A stretch of DNA of 64,000 nt from Ramlibacter albus (GCF_014297445.1 NZ_JACORU010000002.1:186001-250000); one strand, 5' to 3'; shown: positions 53,341 through 62,604, counted from the first letter of the stretch. A program made the numbers and translations. The notes: generated by a model from the letters alone, not told the origin.

Positions 53341-56295
53341 TCAACGCTGGGCGCGCAGGTCCGCGATGAGGGGCGCATGGGCTAGGGGCGTCTCGCCGAC
53401 GATGCGGTGTCCGAGTTCCGCCAGGGTCATGGCGGGCACGGGGCCGGGCGCAGGCAGTGCCCACCGGGTGCGGATTGCATCGATCTGCTTGCGGTCCTGC
53501 TGCGACGCCGAGCCTTGCCCGCGCGCCAGTTCCAGCACGCGGGCTGCGCAATCCTTCACACCCTGGGCGGCCAGTACCTCGCCGAAGCAGATGACGGCCG
53601 CCACCTGCGCCACGGGGCTGCCCACCTGCAGCGTGAGTTCGACCGCGGTACGCAATTCGTCGCGCGCAGCGGCGATGTCCTGCCCGCGGACGGCCAGGCG
53701 CGCGTGGTGCAGCAGCATCCAGGATTCGAGCAGCCGCGCGCCCGAGGCCCGCGCGAGCTCGAGGCCCTGGGTGGCGTAGTCGCGCGCCGCGTCGAGGTCG
53801 CCCATCTCGATAGCCGCGTCGGCCAGGCCCGTGAGCACGTAGCCGCGCGTGCGGTTCAGGCCGTGGCTGTCGCACAGGGCGAGGGCGGAGCGCAGCGACT
53901 GCACGCCGGCCGAAAGGTCGCCCAGGTCGCACTGCATGGAGCCCAGCTGGTACAGGCAAAGCGCCTGGCTCGCGTGGTCGCCGATCTCGCGAAAGCGCTC
54001 CAGCGCGCCGAGCAGCAGGCGCAAGGCTTCGGCCGCGTGGTCCTGCCGCTTCTCGATCTGCGCCAGGTTCTGCATCAGCACCGCGGCGTAGCGCGGATTG
54101 GGCACCGAAGGCGCGAGCTTCAGGGCCATCTGGTAGTAACGCCGCGCCTCGCCCATCTTCGCCAGGCGCATGCTGCAGGCGCCGAGCGTGTTGAGGCAGC
54201 GCAGCCGCGCTTCCGGGTCCGCGACGTTGCGGCTGGCCTGCAGGGCGCGGTGCGCCGCGGCGATGGATTCCGCGAAGCGGTCGAGCCGCTGCAGGCAGTG
54301 CGCGAGGCCGCCCAGCACGATGGGTTCGAACCGCGGTTCGGCGGGCGCCGGGTTGGCGCCGAGCGCATCCTCGAACAGCGAGCACACTTCGCGCGTGCTG
54401 CCGCGATGGTCCGAATAGGCGCGCAGCGTCGGCGTGGCCCGGACCAGCAGCATCAGTTGCGCGGAGTGCGCCGCCCGGTACCACGCGGTCGTCCAGTTCT
54501 CGTAGTCCGCGTCGAGCGCGGCGAGGGCTTCGCGCTCGGCCAGCTCGGTGGGCTTGCGCAGTTGCGCGACGAGCTCGCAGTAGAACGCCGCGTGCGCGGC
54601 TTCCACGGTGTCGCGGCGCGCAGGCTCGAGCTTCTGCGCGGCGAGTTGATGCACCACCGGATGCATCACCAGCCGGCGGCCGTCCTTGCGCAGCAGCGAC
54701 TTGTCGACGAGGGCGGCGAGCACGGGCAGCGACACCCCGGCCACGCCGCGCGCCGCGTCAGCCGCGAAGCCGCCCCGAAAAACGGTGAGTGCCGCGAGCG
54801 CTTCGCGTTCGGCGGTGACGAGCATCGCCCACGATTGCTCGAAGACGAGGTCCAGGCTCGCGTGCCGGGCCGGGTGCGCAGCATCACTGGCGCGCAGCAG
54901 CTCGGTGCCGCCACGAAGCTCGGCGGCGATGGCTTCGCACGACAGCACGCGGGTCCACGCGGCAGCGAGTTCCAGCGCGAGGGGCAGCCCGTCCACGTGG
55001 CGGCAGATCTCGATGATGGATCCGACCTCGTTCGGAACGAACGCCGGGTCCACCCTGCGCGCCGCGCTCACGAACAGCCGCACAGCGTCGAACGACTCCA
55101 GCCGGTCCCGGTCTTCCGGGTCCGGGCAGGGCAGGCCGTGGACGGCCACGAGCGCCTCGCCCGGCAAGCCCAGGCGCATGCGCGAGGTGACCAGCACGTG
55201 GAGGCCGGGCGCAGCAGCGAGGAGCTCACCCACGAGCGGCGCGGCCGGTGCGAGGTGCTCGAAGTTGTCCAGCACGAGCAGCATGCGGCGCTCGGCGAGC
55301 CAGGCTTTCAATTGCTCGGCCGGCTCGGCGCCCGCGGTGCCCATGTCGAGCTGGCGCACGAGCGCGACCGGCACGTCGGCCGGGTGGGTGACTTCTTCCA
55401 GCGAGACGAAGGCTGCGCCGTGCTCGAAGTTGCCGGCGAGTTCGGCGATCACACGACGCGCGAGGCGCGTCTTGCCCGCACCGCCGGGGCCGACCAGGCT
55501 GGCGAGCCGGCCGGCGCCCGGCGCGAAAGCGGCGGTGACGGCTTGCAACTCGGCCGATCGGCCGACGAACCCGTCTTCGGGCGCTCGGGCAGGGGCTGCT
55601 TCCGGAACGCGCGGCGTGCCGAGCGAATCGTGCAGCGCCCTGAGCTCGGCGCTCGCCGCGACACCGAATTCCTGCCGCAACCGGTCGTCGAAATCGCGGA
55701 AAGCCCGCCGCGCCGCGGCCACCTGGCCTCCGCTGGCGAGCCAGCCCATGTGCGCACGCAAGGCGTCCTCGTCGGAGGGGTCGGCCGCGAGCATGCGGGC
55801 CGAGAGGTCGAGGGCGTCCGCGGCGTCCATCTCGCTTGCCAGCAGTTCGAGCGCCGCGTCGCGCCATGCGGACGTGAGCCGGGCGCGTTCGAAGGCAAGC
55901 CACGCCGGCCAGGCGTCGCCGCCGCCTTCGTCGTAGCCTTCGAGGAAGCGATGCGCCTCGAAGCGGGCGGCGTCGGCCAGTCGCTTGTCGCGCAGCGCCT
56001 GCTCGAAGTCGGCGACGTCGCTGCCGCCGGTGAAATTCAAGGCGTGCGCCTGCGCGTCGACGGCGGCCGCCCACGGCTGCGACTGCAGGCGGAAGAGCGT
56101 CTTGCGCAGGTTCGCGTTCGCGAGCCTGGCGGGCTGGTCGGGCCACAGCAGCGTGGCGGCTTCGGAGCGCGCCACCCAGCCGCGCTTGAGCGCCAGCCAC
56201 GCGAGCAGCTGGTGGCGGCGTTCGAGCGGCAGGTCCGCGGCGGCGCCATCCACGTCGACGCGAGGCCGCCCGAAGAGGTGCAGATAGATCGCCAT
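53341..56295 (-). CDS. Large STAND-type regulator: winged helix/BTAD, NB-ARC-like ATPase, TPR repeats
   Basis: This is a 984-residue cytoplasmic protein. The N-terminal region has the OmpR-like winged helix/BTAD layout of SARP-type regulators (LFGRPRVDVDGA, LLAWLALKRG, then an alpha-helical BTAD to about residue 230). A signalling ATPase follows, with Walker A GPGGAGKT (Lys275), Walker B LLVLDN (Asp343) and GLPLALELAA. From about residue 600 TPR-like helical repeats run to the end. Such proteins gate DNA binding by ligand and ATP. Targets are unknown; neighbours are a small unknown gene and iorAB. The start MAIYLHLFG lacks a clear Shine-Dalgarno. Confidence 0.88.
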   Translation of the reverse strand: MAIYLHLFGRPRVDVDGAAADLPLERRHQLLAWLALKRGWVARSEAATLLWPDQPARLANANLRKTLFRLQSQPWAAAVDAQAHALNFTGGSDVADFEQALRDKRLADAARFEAHRFLEGYDEGGGDAWPAWLAFERARLTSAWRDAALELLASEMDAADALDLSARMLAADPSDEDALRAHMGWLASGGQVAAARRAFRDFDDRLRQEFGVAASAELRALHDSLGTPRVPEAAPARAPEDGFVGRSAELQAVTAAFAPGAGRLASLVGPGGAGKTRLARRVIAELAGNFEHGAAFVSLEEVTHPADVPVALVRQLDMGTAGAEPAEQLKAWLAERRMLLVLDNFEHLAPAAPLVGELLAAAPGLHVLVTSRMRLGLPGEALVAVHGLPCPDPEDRDRLESFDAVRLFVSAARRVDPAFVPNEVGSIIEICRHVDGLPLALELAAAWTRVLSCEAIAAELRGGTELLRASDAAHPARHASLDLVFEQSWAMLVTAEREALAALTVFRGGFAADAARGVAGVSLPVLAALVDKSLLRKDGRRLVMHPVVHQLAAQKLEPARRDTVEAAHAAFYCELVAQLRKPTELAEREALAALDADYENWTTAWYRAAHSAQLMLLVRATPTLRAYSDHRGSTREVCSLFEDALGANPAPAEPRFEPIVLGGLAHCLQRLDRFAESIAAAHRALQASRNVADPEARLRCLNTLGACSMRLAKMGEARRYYQMALKLAPSVPNPRYAAVLMQNLAQIEKRQDHAAEALRLLLGALERFREIGDHASQALCLYQLGSMQCDLGDLSAGVQSLRSALALCDSHGLNRTRGYVLTGLADAAIEMGDLDAARDYATQGLELARASGARLLESWMLLHHARLAVRGQDIAAARDELRTAVELTLQVGSPVAQVAAVICFGEVLAAQGVKDCAARVLELARGQGSASQQDRKQIDAIRTRWALPAPGPVPAMTLAELGHRIVGETPLAHAPLIADLRAQR

Positions 56296-56353
56296 CGGCC
56301 GTGGGTCCCGCTCGAGCTCCTTGCGCGGGATTATCGGCGGTGGCTCGGCCGGT

Positions 56354-57886
56354 TCACACGGCCCGGGTGGGTTTGCGCATCCAGCGGATCGGTTGCGGCT
56401 TGACCGGCCGCGGGGGTGCTCCGTGCTGCACGAGCGCGGCGTCGAGGGCCTTGCCCGCGTCGTCGGCAAGCGCGGCATCGCGAGCAGCGGCGATGGCATG
56501 CGAATCCGCTTGGGGCAGCAGGTGCTCCAGCACGTGCAGCAGGTTCTCCTTGCCGCGCTCGTTGGTGGAGCCATAGCCCTTGATCAAGCGGCCGCATTGA
56601 GCGACTTCATTGCCGAGGCGCCAGTCGCGCTTCGTGCCCTCGACCACGCCGCGCAGCCAACGCCCGATCATCTCCTGCTCGGTGCCGAAGCGGCTGCCGC
56701 GAACGCGCAGCCACTTGAGCGAAGCGAGCAGGCGCAGGGCGAGCATGCCGCCCACGCTGTGCGTGCCGACCTTCAGCGGCATCGCCCAGGGCTGCTGGCG
56801 GCGGCGGTCCCATGCGAGCATCCGCGCGGCGAGCGAGGGCGGCATGAGCGCCGCGAACTCGGGGATGCCGGGCTTGAAGTGGTCGTAGACCTTGAGCAGG
56901 TCCTCGTCCGCCGCCTTGGTCTCGCGTTGCACACGCTGCCAGCGGCTGGCGCGGCTCTTGAGGTCCGCCACGCGCACGATGTCGTCGAAAGCCATCCAGA
57001 GGGCGAGCCAGCGGGCGGTTTCGCGGCTGGTGCGGAAGGTGCCGCCGGGGTCTGCGGCCCGCTCGGCTTCAATGACTTCGAGCAGGCGCTTCAGATAGAG
57101 ATCCGCGTATGCGCGATCCTGGTACTCGACGAGCCTTTCGTAGCCAAGCGAGGCGAACTCTCGCACAGGCTCTGGCACCTCCGCGCCCAGCGTCATTGCG
57201 GGCTTGACCCGCAATCCATCGTTGCGCGCCACGATGGATGCCGGGTCGAGCCCGGCATGACGCACTTGCGCGAAACCGCGTTCGAAGCCTCTCAGGCTTG
57301 CCGCAGCCGAAGCACCCGAAGCGCGAACAACAGCCTCGTACTGCTCCCGCCCAAACGGAAACACCCCGCACCCGGCAATCGCCCCCAGCATCACCGCACT
57401 CACGACCGTCCCCGCCTCGCGCGCGGCAGCCGCCATGTCGAAGCTGTGATGCACCCGGCTCAATTCGCGCACCAGCTTCATCAGCGTCTCGACATCGGCG
57501 CGACCGTCCGCGAGCTGCATCCGCTCCAGCGTCGTGAGCACGCGACTCGTCGACGTGACCACGACGGTGCGCGAAGGCGAAGCCATGCCGTTGGCCAGCT
57601 GGCGCGCCGTCTCCAGCAACTCGGACGACAAGATCGCGTCCAGCGCCCCGGGCACCGGGTTCAGGCTGAACACCGGCCGCCGCCCGCCGAGCTGCGCCAT
57701 CGGCACGGGGAACACTTCGATGTAATAAGTGGTCGCGCCGGTGCGCTGCGCGACACCGGGAATCGACGTGGCCTGCACCGCGTAGCCGGCATGGCGCGCC
57801 GTCTCCACCAGCCACTCGGTGAGCACGCCGCCGCCTTCGCCGCCGAGGGCGCACACGAGCAGGGAAATGGGTTTCGTGGTGTCCAT
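56354..57886 (-). CDS. iorB: Indolepyruvate oxidoreductase, beta-type subunit, with in-frame repeat insertion
   Basis: This 510-residue protein has a gamma/POR-like domain (residues 1 to about 205; VCALGGEGGGVLTEWLVE, SIPGVAQRTGATTYYIE) and a long helical C-terminal domain seen in single-chain IorB proteins. With IorA it oxidatively decarboxylates aryl-pyruvates to acyl-CoA. Residues 209-232 are encoded entirely by a 72-bp palindromic repeat that keeps the frame and falls between the two domains. The ATG lies two bases after the iorA stop. Confidence 0.9.
   Translation of the reverse strand: MDTTKPISLLVCALGGEGGGVLTEWLVETARHAGYAVQATSIPGVAQRTGATTYYIEVFPVPMAQLGGRRPVFSLNPVPGALDAILSSELLETARQLANGMASPSRTVVVTSTSRVLTTLERMQLADGRADVETLMKLVRELSRVHHSFDMAAAAREAGTVVSAVMLGAIAGCGVFPFGREQYEAVVRASGASAAASLRGFERGFAQVRHAGLDPASIVARNDGLRVKPAMTLGAEVPEPVREFASLGYERLVEYQDRAYADLYLKRLLEVIEAERAADPGGTFRTSRETARWLALWMAFDDIVRVADLKSRASRWQRVQRETKAADEDLLKVYDHFKPGIPEFAALMPPSLAARMLAWDRRRQQPWAMPLKVGTHSVGGMLALRLLASLKWLRVRGSRFGTEQEMIGRWLRGVVEGTKRDWRLGNEVAQCGRLIKGYGSTNERGKENLLHVLEHLLPQADSHAIAAARDAALADDAGKALDAALVQHGAPPRPVKPQPIRWMRKPTRAV
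57191..57262. repeat. 72-bp palindromic (REP/BIME-like) element inserted in frame in iorB
   Basis: Two 31-bp arms (57191-57221 and 57232-57262) match inversely at 26 of 31 positions around a 10-bp loop. Each arm is itself a perfect hairpin: an 8-bp stem with loop CTTGA (57195-57215), and an 8-bp stem with loop TCGAG (57238-57258). Four of the five differences between the arms are compensating changes that keep base pairs in both hairpins. The length is exactly 24 codons. Similar 'GGGCTTGACCCG' palindromes are scattered between genes in many proteobacteria. Confidence 0.88.
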
Positions 57887-57888
57887 GG

Positions 57889-60027
57889 TCAGGCGGGCTG
57901 CAGCGTGCGCACGATCGCGCTGCGCACGGCGGCGAACAGGCGCTCGTGCCACTTCGGGTTCTGCACGATCTCGGCGCGGTAGAAACTGGGGCAAAGCGTC
58001 GCCGCATGCGCGTTGGCACCACACAGGCCGCAGCCGACGCAGCCGTCGATGACCGTGGCGACCGGGTCCACCTTCAGCGGGTCGGGGTTGTCCTTCAGCG
58101 TGAGCGTCGGACAGCCGGAAAGGCGGATGCAGGCATGGTCGCCGTTGCACACGTCCTCGTCCACGCCGTACTTCACGCGCACGACGCGCTCGCCCTTCTT
58201 CAGCAGGCTCGCGATCCACGGCTTGATCCGGCGCTGGCGCTCCAGCTGGCATTCGCCCTCGGCCACGACAACCTTCAGCCCGTTGAAGTCGCTGGTGAAC
58301 GCCTCGTTGAGCGTCGCGCGCATCTTCTCCACTTCGTAGGTGTGCACGGTCCGCAGCCACTGCACACCGAGCCCCTTCAGCGTGGACTCGATCGTCTGGT
58401 TGGTGTGCGCGAGGCTCTTTGCCTTGTCGCCGGCGTGGGACTTGGCGTCGTCCTGCGGCGTGGAAATGATCTCCTGCGTGCCCGTCGCGGACGTGTAGCC
58501 GTTCTTGAAGATCAGCAGCACGGCATCGTCGCCGTTGAACAGCGCCGACTGCACGCCCGTGAGCAGGCCGTTGTGCCAGAAGCCGCCGTCGCCCATGATC
58601 GCCAGCGTGCGCCGCTGCATCATCGGCGAGACACCCGCGCGGCTGGCCAGCGACATGCCGTAGCCGAGGATCGAATGGCCCATCGAGAACGGCTCGAAGG
58701 TGCCGAAGGCGTGGCAGCCGATGTCGGCGGCGACGTGCACCTGGCCGATGTCCTGCTGCAGCATCTTGAGCGCGGAGAACACCGGCCGCTCGGGGCAGCC
58801 GATGCAGAAGCCCGGCGGGCGCGCAGGCAGCGGCGCCGCCGAGAGCAGGGCGGCCGCCTGCTGCCGGCGCGCCGCCAGCTCGGCCAGCCATGCATCGCCT
58901 GCGGCAGCTTCCGGCAGGAAAGCCGCGAGGCCCTTGGTGATCACTTCGACGGTGTACTCGCCGCCGGAGGGCAGCATGTCCTTGCCATGGAGCTTCGTCT
59001 GGATGTCGCGCCGGCGCAGCAGCGTGGCGATTTCCTGCTCGATGTACTCCGGCTGGCCTTCTTCCACCACCAGCACCTTGCTCTTCCCCACGCAGAAGTC
59101 CGCCACCTGCTCCGGCACCAGCGGATAGGTGACGTTGAGCACGAGCAACGGGATCTCGGGCTCGCCGAACGCGTCGGCCAGCCCCAGTTGCTGCAGGCTG
59201 CGGATGAGCGCATTGCAGATGCCGCCCTGCACGATGATGCCGACGTCGCCCCGCTGGCCGGGGACGAGTTCGTTCAACCCGTTGTCGACGATGTACTTGC
59301 GCGCGGCGGGCAGGCGCTGCTCCGACTTGAGCTTCTCGTGGCGGAAGGTCACCGGCGGGTGCGCGAGCCGCATGTAGTCGAACGCGGCGGGGTCTTCCAT
59401 CAGTGCACGCGTCGACACCGGCGGCGGCACGTTGTCACTCGCCTCGAAGCTGCCGCGCACGTGGCACGCACGGATGCGCAACTCCAGGATCGCGGGCATG
59501 TTCGAAGCCTCGGAGAGCCGGAAGCCGTGCTCCACCATCTTCACCATCACCGGCAGGTCGGGGCGCGGGTCGAGCAGGCACATGCCCGACTTGAGCGCAT
59601 ACGCATGCGTGCGCTCCTGGATCACCGATGCGCCTTCGCCGTAGTCCTCGCCCACGACGATGAGCGCGCCACCTGTCACGCCCGGCGAAGACAGGTTGGA
59701 CAGCGCGTCGGCCGCCACGTTGGTGCCGACGATCGACTTCCACGTCACCGCACCGCGCAGCGGGTAATGGATCGACGCACCGAGCATCGCCGCGGCCGAT
59801 GCCTCGTTGGAGCACGCCTCGACGTGCACGCCGAGCTCGTCCATGTAGGGCTTGGCCTGCACCATGACGTCGAGCAGGTGCGACACCGGCGCGCCCTGAT
59901 AGCCGCCGACGTAGGCCACGCCGGATTGCAGCAGCGCCTTGGTGATCGCGAGGATGCCTTCGCCATGGAAGGTGTCCCCCTTGCCCAGGCGCAGCGACTC
60001 GATTTCCTTGCTGAATGAGACTTCCAC
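57889..60027 (-). CDS. iorA: Indolepyruvate oxidoreductase, alpha-type subunit
   Basis: This 712-residue thiamine-diphosphate and iron-sulfur enzyme has an N-terminal pyrimidine domain (GYQGAPVSHLLDVM, EACSNEASAAAMLGAS), a central domain, and a TPP-binding region with IGCHAFGTFEPFSMG, MGDGGFWHNG and KNGYTSATG. A C-terminal ferredoxin-like segment has CNGDHAC and CVGCGLCG cysteines for [4Fe-4S] clusters. The start is GTG at 60027. It forms an operon with iorB. The pathway is aryl-pyruvate (indolepyruvate/phenylpyruvate) oxidation. Confidence 0.95.
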   Translation of the reverse strand: MEVSFSKEIESLRLGKGDTFHGEGILAITKALLQSGVAYVGGYQGAPVSHLLDVMVQAKPYMDELGVHVEACSNEASAAAMLGASIHYPLRGAVTWKSIVGTNVAADALSNLSSPGVTGGALIVVGEDYGEGASVIQERTHAYALKSGMCLLDPRPDLPVMVKMVEHGFRLSEASNMPAILELRIRACHVRGSFEASDNVPPPVSTRALMEDPAAFDYMRLAHPPVTFRHEKLKSEQRLPAARKYIVDNGLNELVPGQRGDVGIIVQGGICNALIRSLQQLGLADAFGEPEIPLLVLNVTYPLVPEQVADFCVGKSKVLVVEEGQPEYIEQEIATLLRRRDIQTKLHGKDMLPSGGEYTVEVITKGLAAFLPEAAAGDAWLAELAARRQQAAALLSAAPLPARPPGFCIGCPERPVFSALKMLQQDIGQVHVAADIGCHAFGTFEPFSMGHSILGYGMSLASRAGVSPMMQRRTLAIMGDGGFWHNGLLTGVQSALFNGDDAVLLIFKNGYTSATGTQEIISTPQDDAKSHAGDKAKSLAHTNQTIESTLKGLGVQWLRTVHTYEVEKMRATLNEAFTSDFNGLKVVVAEGECQLERQRRIKPWIASLLKKGERVVRVKYGVDEDVCNGDHACIRLSGCPTLTLKDNPDPLKVDPVATVIDGCVGCGLCGANAHAATLCPSFYRAEIVQNPKWHERLFAAVRSAIVRTLQPA

Positions 60028-60049
60028 GGCCGCAGTGTGGCCGCGGCGG

Positions 60050-60072
60050 CGTCATCCATCAATGCGATGACG
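60050..60072. promoter_or_regulatory. Inverted repeat upstream of iorA
   Basis: CGTCATC (60050-60056) and GATGACG (60066-60072) form a 7-bp inverted repeat with a 9-nt spacer, 23 bp before the iorA start. It is a candidate operator for an aryl-amino-acid-responsive regulator. Confidence 0.35.
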
Positions 60073-60085
60073 GCACTAAGCGCTA

Positions 60086-61303
60086 TTAGCCAGCCGCATG
60101 TGGGGCGCGCCGCGCCAGCGCGCGTGCGAAGGCCCAGCCCGCGAGCGGCAGCACCACGATCGGCGGCAGGAGCAGGGCGGCGGCCCCTCCGCGGTCGAAG
60201 GCGATGCCGGCCCAGCTGGTACCCAATGCCGCGCCCCCAAACAGGCAGAACGCGAACAGGCCCATGCCGGTGCCGCGCGCGGTGGGCGCCATCTGCGTCC
60301 CGTGCGTCTGCAGCGTGTTGTGGTACAGGTAAGTGCCGAAGCCGACGATGAGCGCGACCGGCGCCGCGGTCCAAGCCACCGGTGAGCCCAGCAACGCGAG
60401 CAGGCCGGCGGCCATGATGAGGCACCCCCTCACCACCATGCGGCGCTCGCCCCAGCGCGCGACGAAGTGGCGCGCCGTCATCGCATAGACAAGGCCGCCC
60501 ACGGCATACAGCGCGATCATTGCGGACGCTGCGGACACCGAGATGGCGAACCGCTCGTGCAGCAACGCCGGAAGGTACGCGAGCGGGCCGAGCAGGAAGA
60601 CGCCTTCGGTAAGCGCCGAGCCCAGCACCCACCAGCTCCAGCGGTTGCCCAGCACCGCGTGCAGCTGGCTGCGCCAGGGGCCGGCAGGCGCCGCCGTAGC
60701 GGCGGCGCTGACGTGCCGCAGGCGCACGAGCAGCAGCACGGCCACGACCGCGTAGCCCGCGGACATCATCACGAACGCGCCGCGCCAGCCCACGCCGGCA
60801 TCCGCGAAGAGGCCGCCGGCGAGCTGCCCGGCCATCATCCCCGAGAGGATCCCCGTGAGCAGGCGCGCGAGCGTGGCCTGCCTGCGTTCATAAGGCACCG
60901 CGTCGCCGACCCACGCGAGCGAGAGCGGGATGATGCCGCCCGCCGCCATGCCCCAGCCGATGCGCGCGACCACGAGCGTGTCGAAGCTCGCCGAAGCGGC
61001 CGCGATTGCAGCGGTGAATGTCCCGCCGACGAGTGCGCAGGTGATGACGCGCACCTTGCCGAAGCGGTCGCCGAGCGGCCCGAAGACGAGCTGCATCGCG
61101 CCGTACGCGATGGAGAACGTGACGACCACCCGGCCGGCCACGCCCGGGCTCACGCCGAAGTCGCGTGCGACACGCGGGATGAGGCCGTCGCAGATGCGAA
61201 GGGCGGCGCCGCTGAGGAAGGCGGCGACGGCGAGCACTGCGATCGCGCCGGAAGGGCCTGGTTGTTCTGACTGCGGTGGCACCTTGCCGATATACCACGG
61301 CAT
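60086..61303 (-). CDS. MFS transporter
   Basis: This 405-residue permease has twelve predicted helices. The MFS motif A occurs between helices 2 and 3 (GPLGDRFGKVRVI), with GIIPLSLAWVGD and RGAFVMMSAGY further on. It resembles the sugar-efflux/arabinose-type drug exporters, but the substrate is unknown. It is upstream of iorA on the same strand with a 58-bp gap, and divergent from the Leu/Ile/Val-type binding protein gene. Confidence 0.88.
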   Translation of the reverse strand: MPWYIGKVPPQSEQPGPSGAIAVLAVAAFLSGAALRICDGLIPRVARDFGVSPGVAGRVVVTFSIAYGAMQLVFGPLGDRFGKVRVITCALVGGTFTAAIAAASASFDTLVVARIGWGMAAGGIIPLSLAWVGDAVPYERRQATLARLLTGILSGMMAGQLAGGLFADAGVGWRGAFVMMSAGYAVVAVLLLVRLRHVSAAATAAPAGPWRSQLHAVLGNRWSWWVLGSALTEGVFLLGPLAYLPALLHERFAISVSAASAMIALYAVGGLVYAMTARHFVARWGERRMVVRGCLIMAAGLLALLGSPVAWTAAPVALIVGFGTYLYHNTLQTHGTQMAPTARGTGMGLFAFCLFGGAALGTSWAGIAFDRGGAAALLLPPIVVLPLAGWAFARALARRAPHAAG

Positions 61304-61306
61304 ACC

Positions 61307-61334
61307 TTGTCCGCGCCGGGGCGCTTCCTAGTAT
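61307..61334 (+). promoter_or_regulatory. Candidate promoter of the branched-chain-type binding protein gene
   Basis: TTGTCC (61307-61312) and TAGTAT (61329-61334) are separated by 16 bp, each matching 4 of 6 consensus bases. The ATG follows 36 nt later with GAAGGAGAG upstream. The region overlaps the first codon of the divergent MFS gene. Confidence 0.5.
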
Positions 61335-61370
61335 CGATCGCAAGGGATGCCTTCTGAAGGAGAGACCGAG

Positions 61371-62516
61371 ATGACCCTGCGCCCACCCACCCGCCGCAAC
61401 GCCATGGCCCTGCTGGCGGCCTGCGTTGCCTCACCCGCCCTGCGTGCCGCGGGCCCCACCAGTTCCAGCGAGATCGTGCTCGGCCAGTTCGCGGCCCACA
61501 GCGGCCCCGCGGCCGAGCTGGGCCGGCGCATGAAGGTCGGCATCGAAACGTGCTTCTCGGACGTCAATGCGGCCGGCGGCGTGCATGGCCGCACGCTTCG
61601 CCTCGTGGCCCGGGACGACGGCTACGAGCCCGAGCGCGCCGCGGCGGCGTGCAAGCAGCTGATTGCCGAGGACCGCGTTTTCGCGCTCATCGGCTCCGTC
61701 GGCACGCCGACCAACATCGCGGCCGTGCCCGCGATCAATGCCGAGGGCATCCCCCTGATCGGCCCCTTCACCGGCGCGCAGGCGCTGCGCGAGCCGTTCA
61801 ACCGGAACATCTTCCACGTGCGCGCGAGCTACTTCGACGAGACCGAGCGCATCGTCGAGCACCTCACCACGCTGGGCAACCGCAAGATCGGCGTCTTCTA
61901 CCAGAACGACTCGTACGGCATGGCCGGCCTGGCCGGCGTGAAGCGCGCGATGGACAAGCGCGGGCTGCAGCCCGCGATGGCCGCCACGGTGGAGCGCAAC
62001 ACGGTCGACGTGGCTGCCGCGCTCAAGCAGGTGCTCGCGGCGCAGCCCGAAGCGGTGGTGCAGATCAGCGCGTACAAGTCGTGCGCGGCGCTGATCAAGC
62101 AGGCGAGGGCGGCCGGCTACGGCGGGCAGTTCTTCAACGTGAGCTTCGTCGGCTCCAAGGCGCTGTCCGACCAGCTGGGCGATTCCGGGCCCGGCGTCGT
62201 CATCTCGCAGGTGGTGCCGTTCCCCTACAGCCCCGCGAGTGCGCTCGTTCGCGACTACCAGCTGCACATGGCGAAGGCCGGGCACAAGGAGCTGGACTTC
62301 TCGAGCCTCGAGGGCTACATCGCCGCGAAGGTGGTGGTGGAGGGCCTGCGCCGCGCGGGCAAGGCGCCCACGCGCGAGTCGCTGGTGGCCGCGCTGGAGA
62401 CCTTCCAGCGCTGGGACGCGGGCGGGTTCTACCTGTCGTACAGCGCCGGCAACCATGAGGGTTCGCGGTTCACCGACCTGACCATCATCGGGCGGGAAGG
62501 GCGGTTCGTGCGCTGA
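61371..62516 (+). CDS. Periplasmic ligand-binding protein, Leu/Ile/Val-binding (Peripla_BP_6) type
   Basis: This 381-residue solute-binding protein of the LivJ/LivK class has an N-terminus with a twin-arginine-like TRRNAM followed by a hydrophobic stretch ending RAAG, so Sec or Tat export is possible. Domain landmarks are IGSVGTPTNIAAVPAINAEGIPLIGPFTG, FYQNDSYG and SFVGSKAL. No permease or ATPase for a branched-chain transporter is nearby. It is therefore an orphan, which may serve a transporter elsewhere or act as a sensor. Confidence 0.9.
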   Translation: MTLRPPTRRNAMALLAACVASPALRAAGPTSSSEIVLGQFAAHSGPAAELGRRMKVGIETCFSDVNAAGGVHGRTLRLVARDDGYEPERAAAACKQLIAEDRVFALIGSVGTPTNIAAVPAINAEGIPLIGPFTGAQALREPFNRNIFHVRASYFDETERIVEHLTTLGNRKIGVFYQNDSYGMAGLAGVKRAMDKRGLQPAMAATVERNTVDVAAALKQVLAAQPEAVVQISAYKSCAALIKQARAAGYGGQFFNVSFVGSKALSDQLGDSGPGVVISQVVPFPYSPASALVRDYQLHMAKAGHKELDFSSLEGYIAAKVVVEGLRRAGKAPTRESLVAALETFQRWDAGGFYLSYSAGNHEGSRFTDLTIIGREGRFVR

Positions 62517-62550
62517 GCGCGCGACGCTGCTCCTACCTAAGTCGGAAGAC

Positions 62551-62567
62551 GCGCGCAGCGAGCGCGC
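62551..62567. repeat. GC-rich stem-loop before the chaperone gene
   Basis: GCGCGC, a 5-nt loop and GCGCGC form a perfect 6-bp stem, 34 nt after the binding-protein stop and 37 nt before the chaperone start. No T-run follows. It may end the upstream transcript or shape the chaperone leader. Confidence 0.3.
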
Positions 62568-62604
62568 TGACAATCGCGCCGCCTGAACCACTTGGGAGGA
62601 TGCG

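Noticed and set aside
56354..57886. Possibility that iorB is a pseudogene because of the inserted repeat
   Set aside because: The insert is 72 bp, a multiple of three, contains no stop in frame, and both flanking domains are intact.
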